A stretch of 7,797 nucleotides of DNA from Candidatus Roizmanbacteria bacterium CG_4_10_14_0_8_um_filter_33_9 (GCA_002785065.1 PFLI01000176.1:559-8355); one strand, 5' to 3'. Counted from the first letter of the stretch, positions 1 to 5,455 are shown. Translations and numbers: made by a program. The notes: generated by a model from the letters alone, not told the origin.

Positions 1-338
1 TATGTTTTAAACATTGTAAGTTTAAAATGTTTTACGTTAATGTAGAGTATGAAACCAAAAATAAATAAAAATAATGATATATAAGGAAATCCAAGTAATA
101 GAATCTCAAAAATGAGAATAAGACAAAGAGTATTTGTAATAAAAAAACCATAAATGATGATATTCCAAAGTTTTTTTTCAAAAGGAAGGAGATTAATTTT
201 CAATCGAACAATGATCATGTTTTCTATAATATAGACTCGAGATTGTTTTGGACCCATTCCAAAATTTGAAACGTAATATTTAGTAATTTCTTTGGAGATC
301 AGATCCCCAATTTGTCCTATTGTTTTAACATCGTGCAT
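1..338 (-). CDS. MpsC/DUF2294-like N-terminal region followed by a membrane hairpin, partial
   Basis: The reading frame starts at ATG 338 and stays open for 112 codons to the left edge, so the C-terminus is missing. Such a length is unlikely by chance in DNA this AT-rich. Residues 7-57 resemble the MpsC family (DUF2294, 'Na-translocating system protein MpsC'): a GQIGDLISKEI helix, then FGMGPKQSRVYII, ENMIIVRL and LLPFEKKL. These correspond to the family's G.GP..v..yii, d.m..vrl and L.p.Ek.L signatures, recalled from memory. After about residue 60 the usual soluble half is not recognisable; the frame instead gives two hydrophobic stretches (about 62-80 and 84-103) around a GFPY turn, then a basic segment. 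The change falls at an A8 run (171-178), but the two other frames after it do not restore the family and soon hit stops. The biochemical role of MpsC-type proteins is poorly defined. There is no upstream in-frame ATG before a TAG. It diverges from the 75-residue gene. Confidence 0.7.
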   Translation of the reverse strand, partial: MHDVKTIGQIGDLISKEITKYYVSNFGMGPKQSRVYIIENMIIVRLKINLLPFEKKLWNIIIYGFFITNTLCLILIFEILLLGFPYISLFLFIFGFILYINVKHFKLTMFKT

Positions 339-350
339 AAATTTAATTAC

Positions 351-356
351 ATTATA
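351..356 (-). promoter_or_regulatory. Candidate -10 box for the MpsC-like gene
   Basis: A perfect TATAAT on the minus strand lies 12 bases before ATG 338. Transcription would begin about 6 nt before the start codon, giving a nearly leaderless mRNA. No convincing -35 box is present at the normal distance (the hexamer there reads TATCAC), and AT-rich DNA produces such boxes easily, so the call is tentative. Confidence 0.3.
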
Positions 357-394
357 AAATAAAAAACCAGCATGTGATAATTTCTATATGCTGG
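355..394 (-). terminator. Rho-independent terminator-like hairpin, minus strand
   Basis: A perfect 7-bp stem (CCAGCAT at 367-373 with ATGCTGG at 388-394, 14-nt loop) is followed on the minus strand by a T-rich tract reading TTTTTTATTTTA (366-355). The T-tract exists only on the minus-strand side, so the hairpin would stop leftward transcripts. The only leftward gene upstream is mscL, which has no nearer terminator; its transcript would then run antisense through the 75-residue gene. Alternatively it is a leader element for the MpsC-like gene, whose start is 17 bases beyond the T-tract. Confidence 0.55.
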
Positions 395-439
395 TATACG
401 GTAAAACGATCGAAAATAACTTTTTTACTGTCGACCCTG

Positions 440-456
440 TTGTTATAATATAACAA
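440..456 (+). promoter_or_regulatory. Perfect palindrome overlapping a TATAAT box, candidate operator/promoter
   Basis: TTGTTATAATATAACAA has perfect 8-bp arms around a central A and includes TATAAT at 444-449, a plausible -10 element for the gene starting at 502. The -35 position (421-426) is only a T run, so the promoter may be weak or activator-dependent. A looser outer dyad, GTTGTT at 439-444 against AACAAC at 472-477, encloses it. A repressor site over the -10 box is the natural reading, but no regulator is encoded in the window. Confidence 0.4.
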
Positions 457-501
457 ATAATAATAATTATCAACAACATGTTTTTATAGTAAACTTGATG
501 T

Positions 502-729
502 ATGAGCAGTTATTATTATCTTTCATCAAACAATAACCATTTTTATGGTCCGGGTGGGGAAACAAAATATTATTTAAACGGTACATCTGTATATACTATT
601 CAGGAAGGCCCGACAGGGTATTCAGTCACGGACAATAAAATTTATGGACCTTATGGATATACAAGTTGTTATCTTGATGAAAGTGGATATATTTACGGTT
701 ATCCGGAAACGTTGCCCTTTTTTAAGTAA
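502..729 (+). CDS. Small tyrosine-rich beta-repeat protein (75 aa)
   Basis: This small protein contains 14 tyrosines in 75 residues and no signal peptide or membrane segment. It is built from about five short beta-strand/turn units: YYYLS (4-8), HFYGPGGETKYYL (13-25), SVYTIQEGPTGYSV (29-42), KIYGPYGYTSCYL (46-58) and YIYGYPETLPF (63-73). The repeated core is [IF]-Y-G-P-x-G-x-T-x-x-Y-L. From memory this resembles small proteins annotated as '5-fold beta-flower', whose last unit often reads YIYGPxxNLP. That suggests a compact one-domain propeller-like fold; no function is known. ATG 502 is the only sensible start, because the upstream in-frame ATG at 478 meets a TAG after two codons, and no Shine-Dalgarno sequence precedes it. 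The palindrome and TATAAT at 440-456 are its likely promoter. It lies tail-to-tail with mscL, with 8 bases between stop codons. Its coding status rests on the periodic motif rather than on length. Confidence 0.7.
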   Translation: MSSYYYLSSNNNHFYGPGGETKYYLNGTSVYTIQEGPTGYSVTDNKIYGPYGYTSCYLDESGYIYGYPETLPFFK

Positions 730-737
730 AGTTTCTT

Positions 738-1082
738 CTATTTTTTTTTATCCAACTTGCCCAAGCCTAGTATTTTTACCATAAAATAAACAACCACTGC
801 GACAATAAGAAAATCCAAGGTAGTGCTTAAAAAATGACCATACAAAATTTTTGCTCCCAATAAATCTATTTTTGCTCCTTCCAAACCCTTTGTACTTCCA
901 AGAATCAGACCAACAATGGGGTTTATGAGATCTGTGACCAAAGATGATACGACTTTTGTAACAGCTCCTCCTAAAATAAAACCGATTGCAAGTCCAATAA
1001 CTCCACGTTCTATTATAAAATCAATAAAACCATGCAACTGATTAATACTTTTTTCAGACATTCCTTTTAATTCAGTTTTCAT
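738..1082 (-). CDS. mscL: Large-conductance mechanosensitive channel MscL
   Basis: MscL forms a homopentameric inner-membrane pore that opens under membrane tension and releases solutes during hypo-osmotic shock. The 114-residue protein has the family order: amphipathic N-terminal helix (about 11-24), pore-lining TM1 (27-47, with RGVIGLAIGFILGGAVTKVV), the conserved SSLVTDLINPIVGLI segment (46-60), a short outer loop (62-80) and TM2 (86-105, STTLDFLIVAVVVYFMVKIL), ending in a lysine-rich cytoplasmic tail. Compared with E. coli MscL (136 aa) the outer loop and C-terminal bundle are shorter. By alignment the gate positions equivalent to L19, G22 and V23 are L31, G34 and F35. I chose ATG 1082; the longer frame back to 1175 adds residues unlike the family and would overlap the divergent gene. 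ATG 1061 is an alternative, giving 107 aa. No Shine-Dalgarno sequence is seen. It is divergent from the M24 peptidase gene. Confidence 0.93.
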   Translation of the reverse strand: MKTELKGMSEKSINQLHGFIDFIIERGVIGLAIGFILGGAVTKVVSSLVTDLINPIVGLILGSTKGLEGAKIDLLGAKILYGHFLSTTLDFLIVAVVVYFMVKILGLGKLDKKK

Positions 1083-1105
1083 ATAGAATATACAATTATT
1101 AATTG

Positions 1106-1120
1106 TTGTATAGTATACAA
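1106..1120. promoter_or_regulatory. Perfect palindrome in the mscL/M24 peptidase divergent promoter region
   Basis: TTGTATAGTATACAA has perfect 7-bp arms around a central base. It lies in the 50-bp gap between the two divergent starts (1082 and 1133). It provides a -10-like TATACT on the minus strand (1116-1111) and TATAGT on the plus strand (1109-1114), though neither has a good -35 box. Its half-site, TTGT followed by TATA, resembles the palindrome at 440-456. It may be an operator or simply face-to-face -10 boxes. Confidence 0.4.
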
Positions 1121-1138
1121 TATCATTACTTAATGATA
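1121..1138. promoter_or_regulatory. Second palindrome covering the M24 peptidase start codon
   Basis: TATCATTACTTAATGATA has perfect 8-bp arms around CT and directly abuts the palindrome ending at 1120. The ATG of the M24 peptidase gene (1133-1135) lies in its right arm. The 2-nt loop is too tight for a good RNA hairpin unless the inner pairs open, so a DNA operator dyad is the likelier reading. Confidence 0.35.
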
Positions 1139-2254
1139 CATCTGCAAAATAACCGTATAGAGGTTCTGCGAGCAATGTTGGTAGGTAAACAAATTGATGC
1201 TCTTCTTGTCACTAACTCTTTCAACATTACCTATCTGACTGGTTTTACAACGCTAGCCCCCTATGAGAGAGAAGCCTTTGTTTTAGTTACACGAAGAAAT
1301 GTATATTTATTTAGTGATGGAAGATACGAAAACAAATGTCAAAACTTAAATGTCAAATATCAAAATAGTTCTACAAATCTTCAATTTAGATTATTAAGCG
1401 CAAATAATAATCTCATAAATCATATAAGAGAAATAATTAAAGAAGAAAACATCAAAATACTTGGTTTTGAAAGAGAAGATTTAAAATGGAGTGAGTATGA
1501 ATCTATAACAAGCGGTTTAAAAAACACATTGTTTCCTATGGATAGGATAATAATTCAAAATCGAGCGGTCAAGGATGAAATCGAAATGAAATGTATTGAA
1601 AACGCATGTAAAATAAACGATCAGTCGCTTATTGAATTAATTCCCTATATTAAGTATGGAAAAAGTGAAAAAGAAATTGCATTTTTGTTTGAAACGATTG
1701 TTAAAAATAAAGGATATGAACTTTCATTTGATCCTATTGTTGCAGTTGATAAAAATAGTTCAATTCCTCATTACAACACAAAAACAGGTGGTGGAATTAT
1801 TCAACAAAACTCAATTGTGCTTATTGATTGCGGTGTGAAATATAAAGGCTATTGTTCTGATATGACCCGAACTTTTTTCGTGGGAAAAATATCAGACACC
1901 TTAAGAAAAACTTACACTGTATTACAAAAAACTCAACAACAAACAATCGATCAGATAAAAGAAGGAGGTACATTCTTCGATATTGATCAGTATTGTCGGA
2001 AACAAATTGCCGATGGCGGTTTGTCAGATTATCCCCATTCTACAGGGCATGGAGTAGGTCTTGAAGTTCATGAATATCCTAAAGTATCGACATTTTCAAC
2101 AGAAAAAGTTACGCAAAATAATACATTTACTATTGAACCGGGGGTATACTATTCCGGACAGTGGGGGATGCGAATAGAAGACACAATTTGTTTAGATAAC
2201 AAAGGAAATGGTACTGTTCTCACTCAGTTTTCAAAAGAAATAATGTTACTCTGA
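1133..2254 (+). CDS. M24 family metallopeptidase (Xaa-Pro aminopeptidase type)
   Basis: This is a cytosolic dinuclear-metal 'pita-bread' peptidase that removes the N-terminal residue preceding proline, or splits Xaa-Pro dipeptides, in peptide turnover. Counting from ATG 1133 (373 aa), residues 1-140 form the creatinase-like N-domain, with IDALLVTNSFNITYLTGF typical of aminopeptidase P. The catalytic domain follows from about 144 (R-A-V-K-D-E-I-E). All five metal ligands are present: D232 and D243 (IDCGVKYKGYCSDMTR), H306 (STGHGVG), E335 (TIEPG) and E349 (GMRIED). The accessory histidines H213 (IPHYN) and H313 (EVHEYP) are also there, so the enzyme should be active. Length is normal for the short bacterial group, between PepP and PepQ, so I give no symbol. 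A TTG start at 1103 would add ten atypical residues; ATG 1173 would cut the first helix. The 3' end overlaps the convergent TrbL-like gene by 9 bp, with no terminator between them. Confidence 0.93.
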   Translation: MIHLQNNRIEVLRAMLVGKQIDALLVTNSFNITYLTGFTTLAPYEREAFVLVTRRNVYLFSDGRYENKCQNLNVKYQNSSTNLQFRLLSANNNLINHIREIIKEENIKILGFEREDLKWSEYESITSGLKNTLFPMDRIIIQNRAVKDEIEMKCIENACKINDQSLIELIPYIKYGKSEKEIAFLFETIVKNKGYELSFDPIVAVDKNSSIPHYNTKTGGGIIQQNSIVLIDCGVKYKGYCSDMTRTFFVGKISDTLRKTYTVLQKTQQQTIDQIKEGGTFFDIDQYCRKQIADGGLSDYPHSTGHGVGLEVHEYPKVSTFSTEKVTQNNTFTIEPGVYYSGQWGMRIEDTICLDNKGNGTVLTQFSKEIMLL

Positions 2255-5200
2255 TTTGTGAGACTCATCCGGATTAATGTTATTTTCTTTTGTATCTTCT
2301 TCTAATGTTTTTTCTTGAGGTTTATTTTGGTTTTCATCCATTTCCATATGCATTTCAAGAGGCTTATTTTGTTCTTCTTCTTTTGGTTTTTCAACTTCAA
2401 CGAGTTCTTCTTCTTCACTTGCTTTTGCTTTTAATTTTTCAGTTATTTGTTTTTCCATATCTCTCAGTTCCTTTACATGTTTAGCGGCTTCGATTTTTGC
2501 TTTAAGATAAATAACGAGTTCTTCACCCTTTAGATTATTAATAAGGAAAATGGGAAGGATATATCCAAGATCATCGACTCCTTGCTGTTTAAGTTTTTCA
2601 TCTGGAGACATTAATTTATTCAGAGTATTAGTGATGAATGTGATGTCGTTTTCCACCCATTCATCCCGTGAGGTAATGTTTTCGGTAACAGGCACTTCAC
2701 CTTTTTCATATTGAGAAGTCCACATTTTTTTTACTTCTTCATAATCTTCAATTGAAACACTTGGTGGGATTGAAACTGTTTCTTCAATATGTTTTTCAGG
2801 TTCAACAACGAGTTGATTTTGTGTATCAAGGATTTTTATTATATCTTCTTCTTTTACATTTTCTTTTAAAGCGACTGTTTTTATTACATCTTTGTTATTT
2901 TTAGCGACATTATTTACAGTACTCATTACCTGTTTAATCTTTTCTTGAGAAACTCCTGTTTTTTGAGAAATATTTTGTATTGCTTTGTCTGAGTTTACTT
3001 GATGTTCTTTATATGAACTTAAAATAGTCTGTACTTGAGGAGCAGAAATATTTGTTTTTGTTGCAATATCATTAACTACTGTTTTGTTATTAGCGACAGT
3101 CTCGATAAAGGAAGTATTAATACCTGTTGTTTGGGTTTGAGCAAGATTAGTTACTTGTGATATGACTGATGAGATGGTATTTTGCTGGATACCGGTTTTA
3201 TTACTTATTGACTGTACTGGGTTAGAGATATTTTGTGTTTGATGTTCTTTATATGAACTTAAAATAGTCTGTATTTGAGGAGCAGAGATATTTGTTTTTG
3301 TTGCAATGTCGTTAACTAAACTATTGTTTGAAGTAACTGAATTTATTAAAGAATTATTTATAGATGTAGATTTTGCCACATTCGAAACATTTGTAATAAC
3401 ACTTTTTATTTGTTCTTTTTGAATTCCGGTTTGTTTGCTGATAGAGTTTATTATTTGTGTAGGCGATTGCACTTGAGAAGAGGTTGTTGAATGAACAAGC
3501 GATTTATTTTGAGTAATCGGTTGCGAAATATGTTGTTGATAGGAAGATAAAATCGTTTTTACTTGGGTGATTGGGGTATTTGAGGTTTGCGATACATGAT
3601 TAATAACAGAGTTGTTGTTTAGTACAGAAGTAATAAAGGAGTTGCTTAGAGAAGCTACTTTATCTTGAGATATATGGGTTTGAGAAGCTACTGTTTGTGT
3701 AAAAGAGTTGCTTTGTGGAATAGTACTTAATATGCGCTCTTTTTGTATATTCCGCTCAACTGATGAGTTTGAGATCGATGAAAGCATTTGTTGGGCAACA
3801 CGATCTTCTTTAATACTTCTGTTAAACAACTCGGTTCTAATATTCATAAATTTTTGACGTTCTGTTGGAGTTTCTGCTTTAGTTGGCTGAGATAAAAAGT
3901 TTAGATTTTTTTGAACTGTTTCCCGTGTTTGTTTATTTGTTTCGAATCGGGCGATATCGGTCAACTTTGTCATGGAAAGATCAAGTGATTTATGAATTTC
4001 TTCTGTTTTGGATCTTCGGATCTGTTCAATCGTTTCAATATGGACTTTAGTTTGAACATGTTCATCAATATCGTGAGGCAGTTGAAGCGAGGTGCTCGTT
4101 GTACTTGGAGTTGGCGTCGGTCCACTTGGAGGAGGTTTGGGGCCAATACCTCCTCCTCCCATTTTGTCAAACATACCCATCAAGATATTCTTCATTGCAT
4201 ATATGCCATCGCAGCACGTATCTCGAAAAATTCGAAGAAGCCACCAGGGGAAAAAAGTCACCGCCCAAAGCATAACAAGAGAAATAATATATTCAGCAAA
4301 TGTATCTGCATAATTTGCGTTATTAAGTGCGCCGATAATATGACTTCCGATTTGCCCTGGTCCTCCGTAAACAATATTTATTCCTGTTGGATACACATAT
4401 CCCAGCATGTTTCCTGCGCGTGAAAAATCAAAAGGATAGGGTATTCCGTTTTTCCAAATTGATGAAAGAGCTCCTAAAAATAAAGCAAATAGAGGTCCGT
4501 AAAAAACCCACTGGAAGAAAACCCCAATCCAAATATATCCTGTATTACGGATAAATACAAAGGGCATAAGTAATACGAGAAATGGTGAAACAAACATAAG
4601 AAACCATAATATAATTTTCCGCAAGAGAAGCATTATGCCCATAACATAATAGGTAATATTAGTGAGTTTGAGCATAAACATTTCTGTATTGGCAGCTTCT
4701 TGGACTTTATGATTTAAATCTCTACAACCGATAAAGTCAGTATAGTTTTTTTCTGTGCTTGCTTGAGAGAAATATATATTAAATAGATTTTTTCCGCCTA
4801 AAGTTTCAATAAAAAATTTCATGAGAATTTCAGAAACTTGGATGATGAATATCGTGATAGCGAATGAAAAAGAAATATATAGTAGTCCAAGAAGGATTTT
4901 CATAATATTTGGCCATATTTCAATTTTTGATTGAAATTGAGAGCGTTGTCCGATAATATACCCAAGACCGAACATTGACACAACTAAAACAAACAAAAAA
5001 AGAGTTACGTTACGAGTTATGTTCCAAACTTGTTTAATAACAGGATGGTCGTCTATTGAATTATTGTTAATAACCCAGTAAACAAATTGACGAGCTCTCT
5101 CATCTGCTTTTCCTTGTGCAGTGATTTCCTCATCAAGCGCCCAAAAATGAGTTGTAATAGGATCTCTGATAAATTCATCGTATGCTACAACGCATCTTTC

Positions 5201-5389
5201 ATTAATAGATTGGTAAGCTGTGACTAATTGAATTGGGCAAGAACCCATTGCTGGAGCCATAGAGCAAGGAAGAGGTTGTTTTGGGTCTGTAGTTGGAGTT
5301 GGAACGGGTTGTCCATATATTGGACTAAAGGGAGCTGACAGGGCTAAAAAAACAACAATAATAAAACTTATTTTTAAAATAGATTTCAT
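2246..5389 (-). CDS. VirB6/TrbL-like polytopic membrane protein with long repeat-bearing tail
   Basis: This 1047-residue protein is probably the membrane component of a type IV secretion-like apparatus; the assignment rests on architecture and recalled Patescibacteria relatives. It has a signal peptide (1-26, ending SPIYG), then an exposed region with C42, C51 and C66. A HPVIKQVWNITRNV motif (115-128) precedes TM1. Hydrophobic helices lie near 127-147, 162-191, 244-257, 258-280, 283-310 and 366-388. A CC pair (392-393) and a Gly/Pro linker (411-429) follow, then a polar helical stretch, a repeat block (about 558-858), a conserved-looking domain (878-960, YEEVKKMW and EEWVENDI-like), a charged coiled coil (962-1001) and an acidic tail. 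ATG 5389 is preferred because a good promoter (5427-5455) overlaps the two upstream start options (TTG 5455, ATG 5431), and because it directly begins the signal peptide. No VirB4-like ATPase is in the window. It is divergent from the surface-protein gene. Confidence 0.75.
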   Translation of the reverse strand: MKSILKISFIIVVFLALSAPFSPIYGQPVPTPTTDPKQPLPCSMAPAMGSCPIQLVTAYQSINERCVVAYDEFIRDPITTHFWALDEEITAQGKADERARQFVYWVINNNSIDDHPVIKQVWNITRNVTLFLFVLVVSMFGLGYIIGQRSQFQSKIEIWPNIMKILLGLLYISFSFAITIFIIQVSEILMKFFIETLGGKNLFNIYFSQASTEKNYTDFIGCRDLNHKVQEAANTEMFMLKLTNITYYVMGIMLLLRKIILWFLMFVSPFLVLLMPFVFIRNTGYIWIGVFFQWVFYGPLFALFLGALSSIWKNGIPYPFDFSRAGNMLGYVYPTGINIVYGGPGQIGSHIIGALNNANYADTFAEYIISLVMLWAVTFFPWWLLRIFRDTCCDGIYAMKNILMGMFDKMGGGGIGPKPPPSGPTPTPSTTSTSLQLPHDIDEHVQTKVHIETIEQIRRSKTEEIHKSLDLSMTKLTDIARFETNKQTRETVQKNLNFLSQPTKAETPTERQKFMNIRTELFNRSIKEDRVAQQMLSSISNSSVERNIQKERILSTIPQSNSFTQTVASQTHISQDKVASLSNSFITSVLNNNSVINHVSQTSNTPITQVKTILSSYQQHISQPITQNKSLVHSTTSSQVQSPTQIINSISKQTGIQKEQIKSVITNVSNVAKSTSINNSLINSVTSNNSLVNDIATKTNISAPQIQTILSSYKEHQTQNISNPVQSISNKTGIQQNTISSVISQVTNLAQTQTTGINTSFIETVANNKTVVNDIATKTNISAPQVQTILSSYKEHQVNSDKAIQNISQKTGVSQEKIKQVMSTVNNVAKNNKDVIKTVALKENVKEEDIIKILDTQNQLVVEPEKHIEETVSIPPSVSIEDYEEVKKMWTSQYEKGEVPVTENITSRDEWVENDITFITNTLNKLMSPDEKLKQQGVDDLGYILPIFLINNLKGEELVIYLKAKIEAAKHVKELRDMEKQITEKLKAKASEEEELVEVEKPKEEEQNKPLEMHMEMDENQNKPQEKTLEEDTKENNINPDESHKSE
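3001..3078 (-). repeat. 78-bp near-identical direct repeat, copy A
   Basis: This matches copy B (3241-3318) at 74 of 78 positions, with starts exactly 240 bp (80 codons) apart. Differences are at 3034, 3047, 3068 and 3071. Three are synonymous and one exchanges valine for isoleucine. It encodes the module VNDIATKTNISAPQVQTILS and the following SYKEHQ. The identity greatly exceeds that of flanking repeat units, pointing to recent duplication or gene conversion. Confidence 0.85.
3241..3318 (-). repeat. 78-bp near-identical direct repeat, copy B
   Basis: This is the partner of 3001-3078, in the same orientation and reading frame; it encodes the isoleucine version (SAPQIQ). A third, strongly diverged relative encoding TPITQVKTILSSYQQH lies near 3525-3592. 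Confidence 0.85.
4128..4156 (-). other. GC-rich hairpin in the coding sequence of the TrbL-like gene
   Basis: GGAGGAGGT and ACCTCCTCC form a perfect 9-bp stem with an 11-nt loop. It arises from glycine and proline codons (GGGG...PKPPP) directly after the last membrane helix. In an otherwise AT-rich gene it is a local GC island. On the mRNA the 5' arm is also Shine-Dalgarno-like, but no start codon follows at a suitable distance. Confidence 0.5.
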
Positions 5390-5413
5390 AAAAAAAACAA
5401 ATGACGATTTGTT
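5390..5413 (-). promoter_or_regulatory. Attenuator-like hairpin plus T8 in the leader of the TrbL-like gene
   Basis: In the minus-strand leader, AACAAAT (5413-5407) pairs with ATTTGTT (5402-5396) around a CGTC loop, and a T8 run (5397-5390) leads straight into ATG 5389. The shape is that of a weak intrinsic terminator or attenuator. The stem has only one G-C pair, so it may merely be an AT-rich leader lacking a Shine-Dalgarno sequence. Confidence 0.3.
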
Positions 5414-5426
5414 CAATCTTACTTTT

Positions 5427-5455
5427 ATCATAACGAAATATTTACAAGTTGACAA
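5427..5455 (-). promoter_or_regulatory. Sigma70-type promoter of the TrbL-like gene
   Basis: On the minus strand, TTGTCA (5455-5450) and TATGAT (5432-5427) are separated by exactly 17 bases. Each matches consensus at five of six positions. Transcription would begin near 5420, giving a leader of about 31 nt before ATG 5389. This placement is the main reason to reject the upstream TTG and ATG starts. Confidence 0.65.

Larger units (their letters stand above)
2810..3712 (-). repeat. Protein-level repeat block within the TrbL-like gene
   Basis: Residues about 558-858 contain eight related short units around [AS]xKTxI(S)xxxIxxIL. Anchor threonines (or the equivalent residue) fall at 571, 602, 654, 699, 732, 779, 811 and 843. 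They combine into a supermodule of about 80 residues: a KTG[IV]xxxxI unit, a spacer of the type SxIxxVxxNxxVVN, and a DIATKTNISAPQ[IV]Q unit. The outer copies are degenerate and the two central DIATKT copies almost identical. Each unit looks like a pair of short helices. The block is rich in N, S, T and Q and contains no cysteine. Confidence 0.75.

Noticed and set aside
700..750. Plus-strand terminator after the 75-residue gene (GAAAC...GTTTC followed by T9)
   Set aside because: The stem is only about 5 bp with a loop near 20 nt, and the T9 run encodes the lysines at the end of MscL on the other strand.
1083..1175. N-terminal extension of MscL to position 1175
   Set aside because: The added 31 residues do not resemble MscL and would overlap the divergent peptidase gene and both promoters.
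1656..1838. 60-codon frame within the M24 peptidase gene, and a similar one at 5890-6090
   Set aside because: They overlap the conserved coding sequence of real genes in another frame and encode nothing recognisable.
2252..2254. Recoded TGA (glycine), as in some candidate phyla
   Set aside because: TGA ends the M24 peptidase at the normal family length and the surface protein just after its anchor and before a strong terminator, so TGA is read as stop.
3001..3318. CRISPR array or mobile-element terminal repeats
   Set aside because: There are only two near-identical copies, spaced by 240 bp in frame within a gene and encoding a protein module; there is no array periodicity, inverted ends or transposase.
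4128..4156. Internal translation start suggested by the GGAGGAGG sequence
   Set aside because: No ATG, GTG or TTG follows at 5-10 nt in the gene's frame; the sequence is simply glycine codons.
3992..4423. 143-codon plus-strand frame, and smaller ones at 4092-4313 and 2290-2484
   Set aside because: All are antisense to the TrbL-like gene in membrane or low-complexity regions; the products have unnatural composition and no motif.
5390..5455. Longer TrbL-like protein starting at TTG 5455 or ATG 5431
   Set aside because: These codons lie inside the -35 and -10 boxes of the inferred promoter, so they would not be on the mRNA; the signal peptide begins cleanly at 5389.
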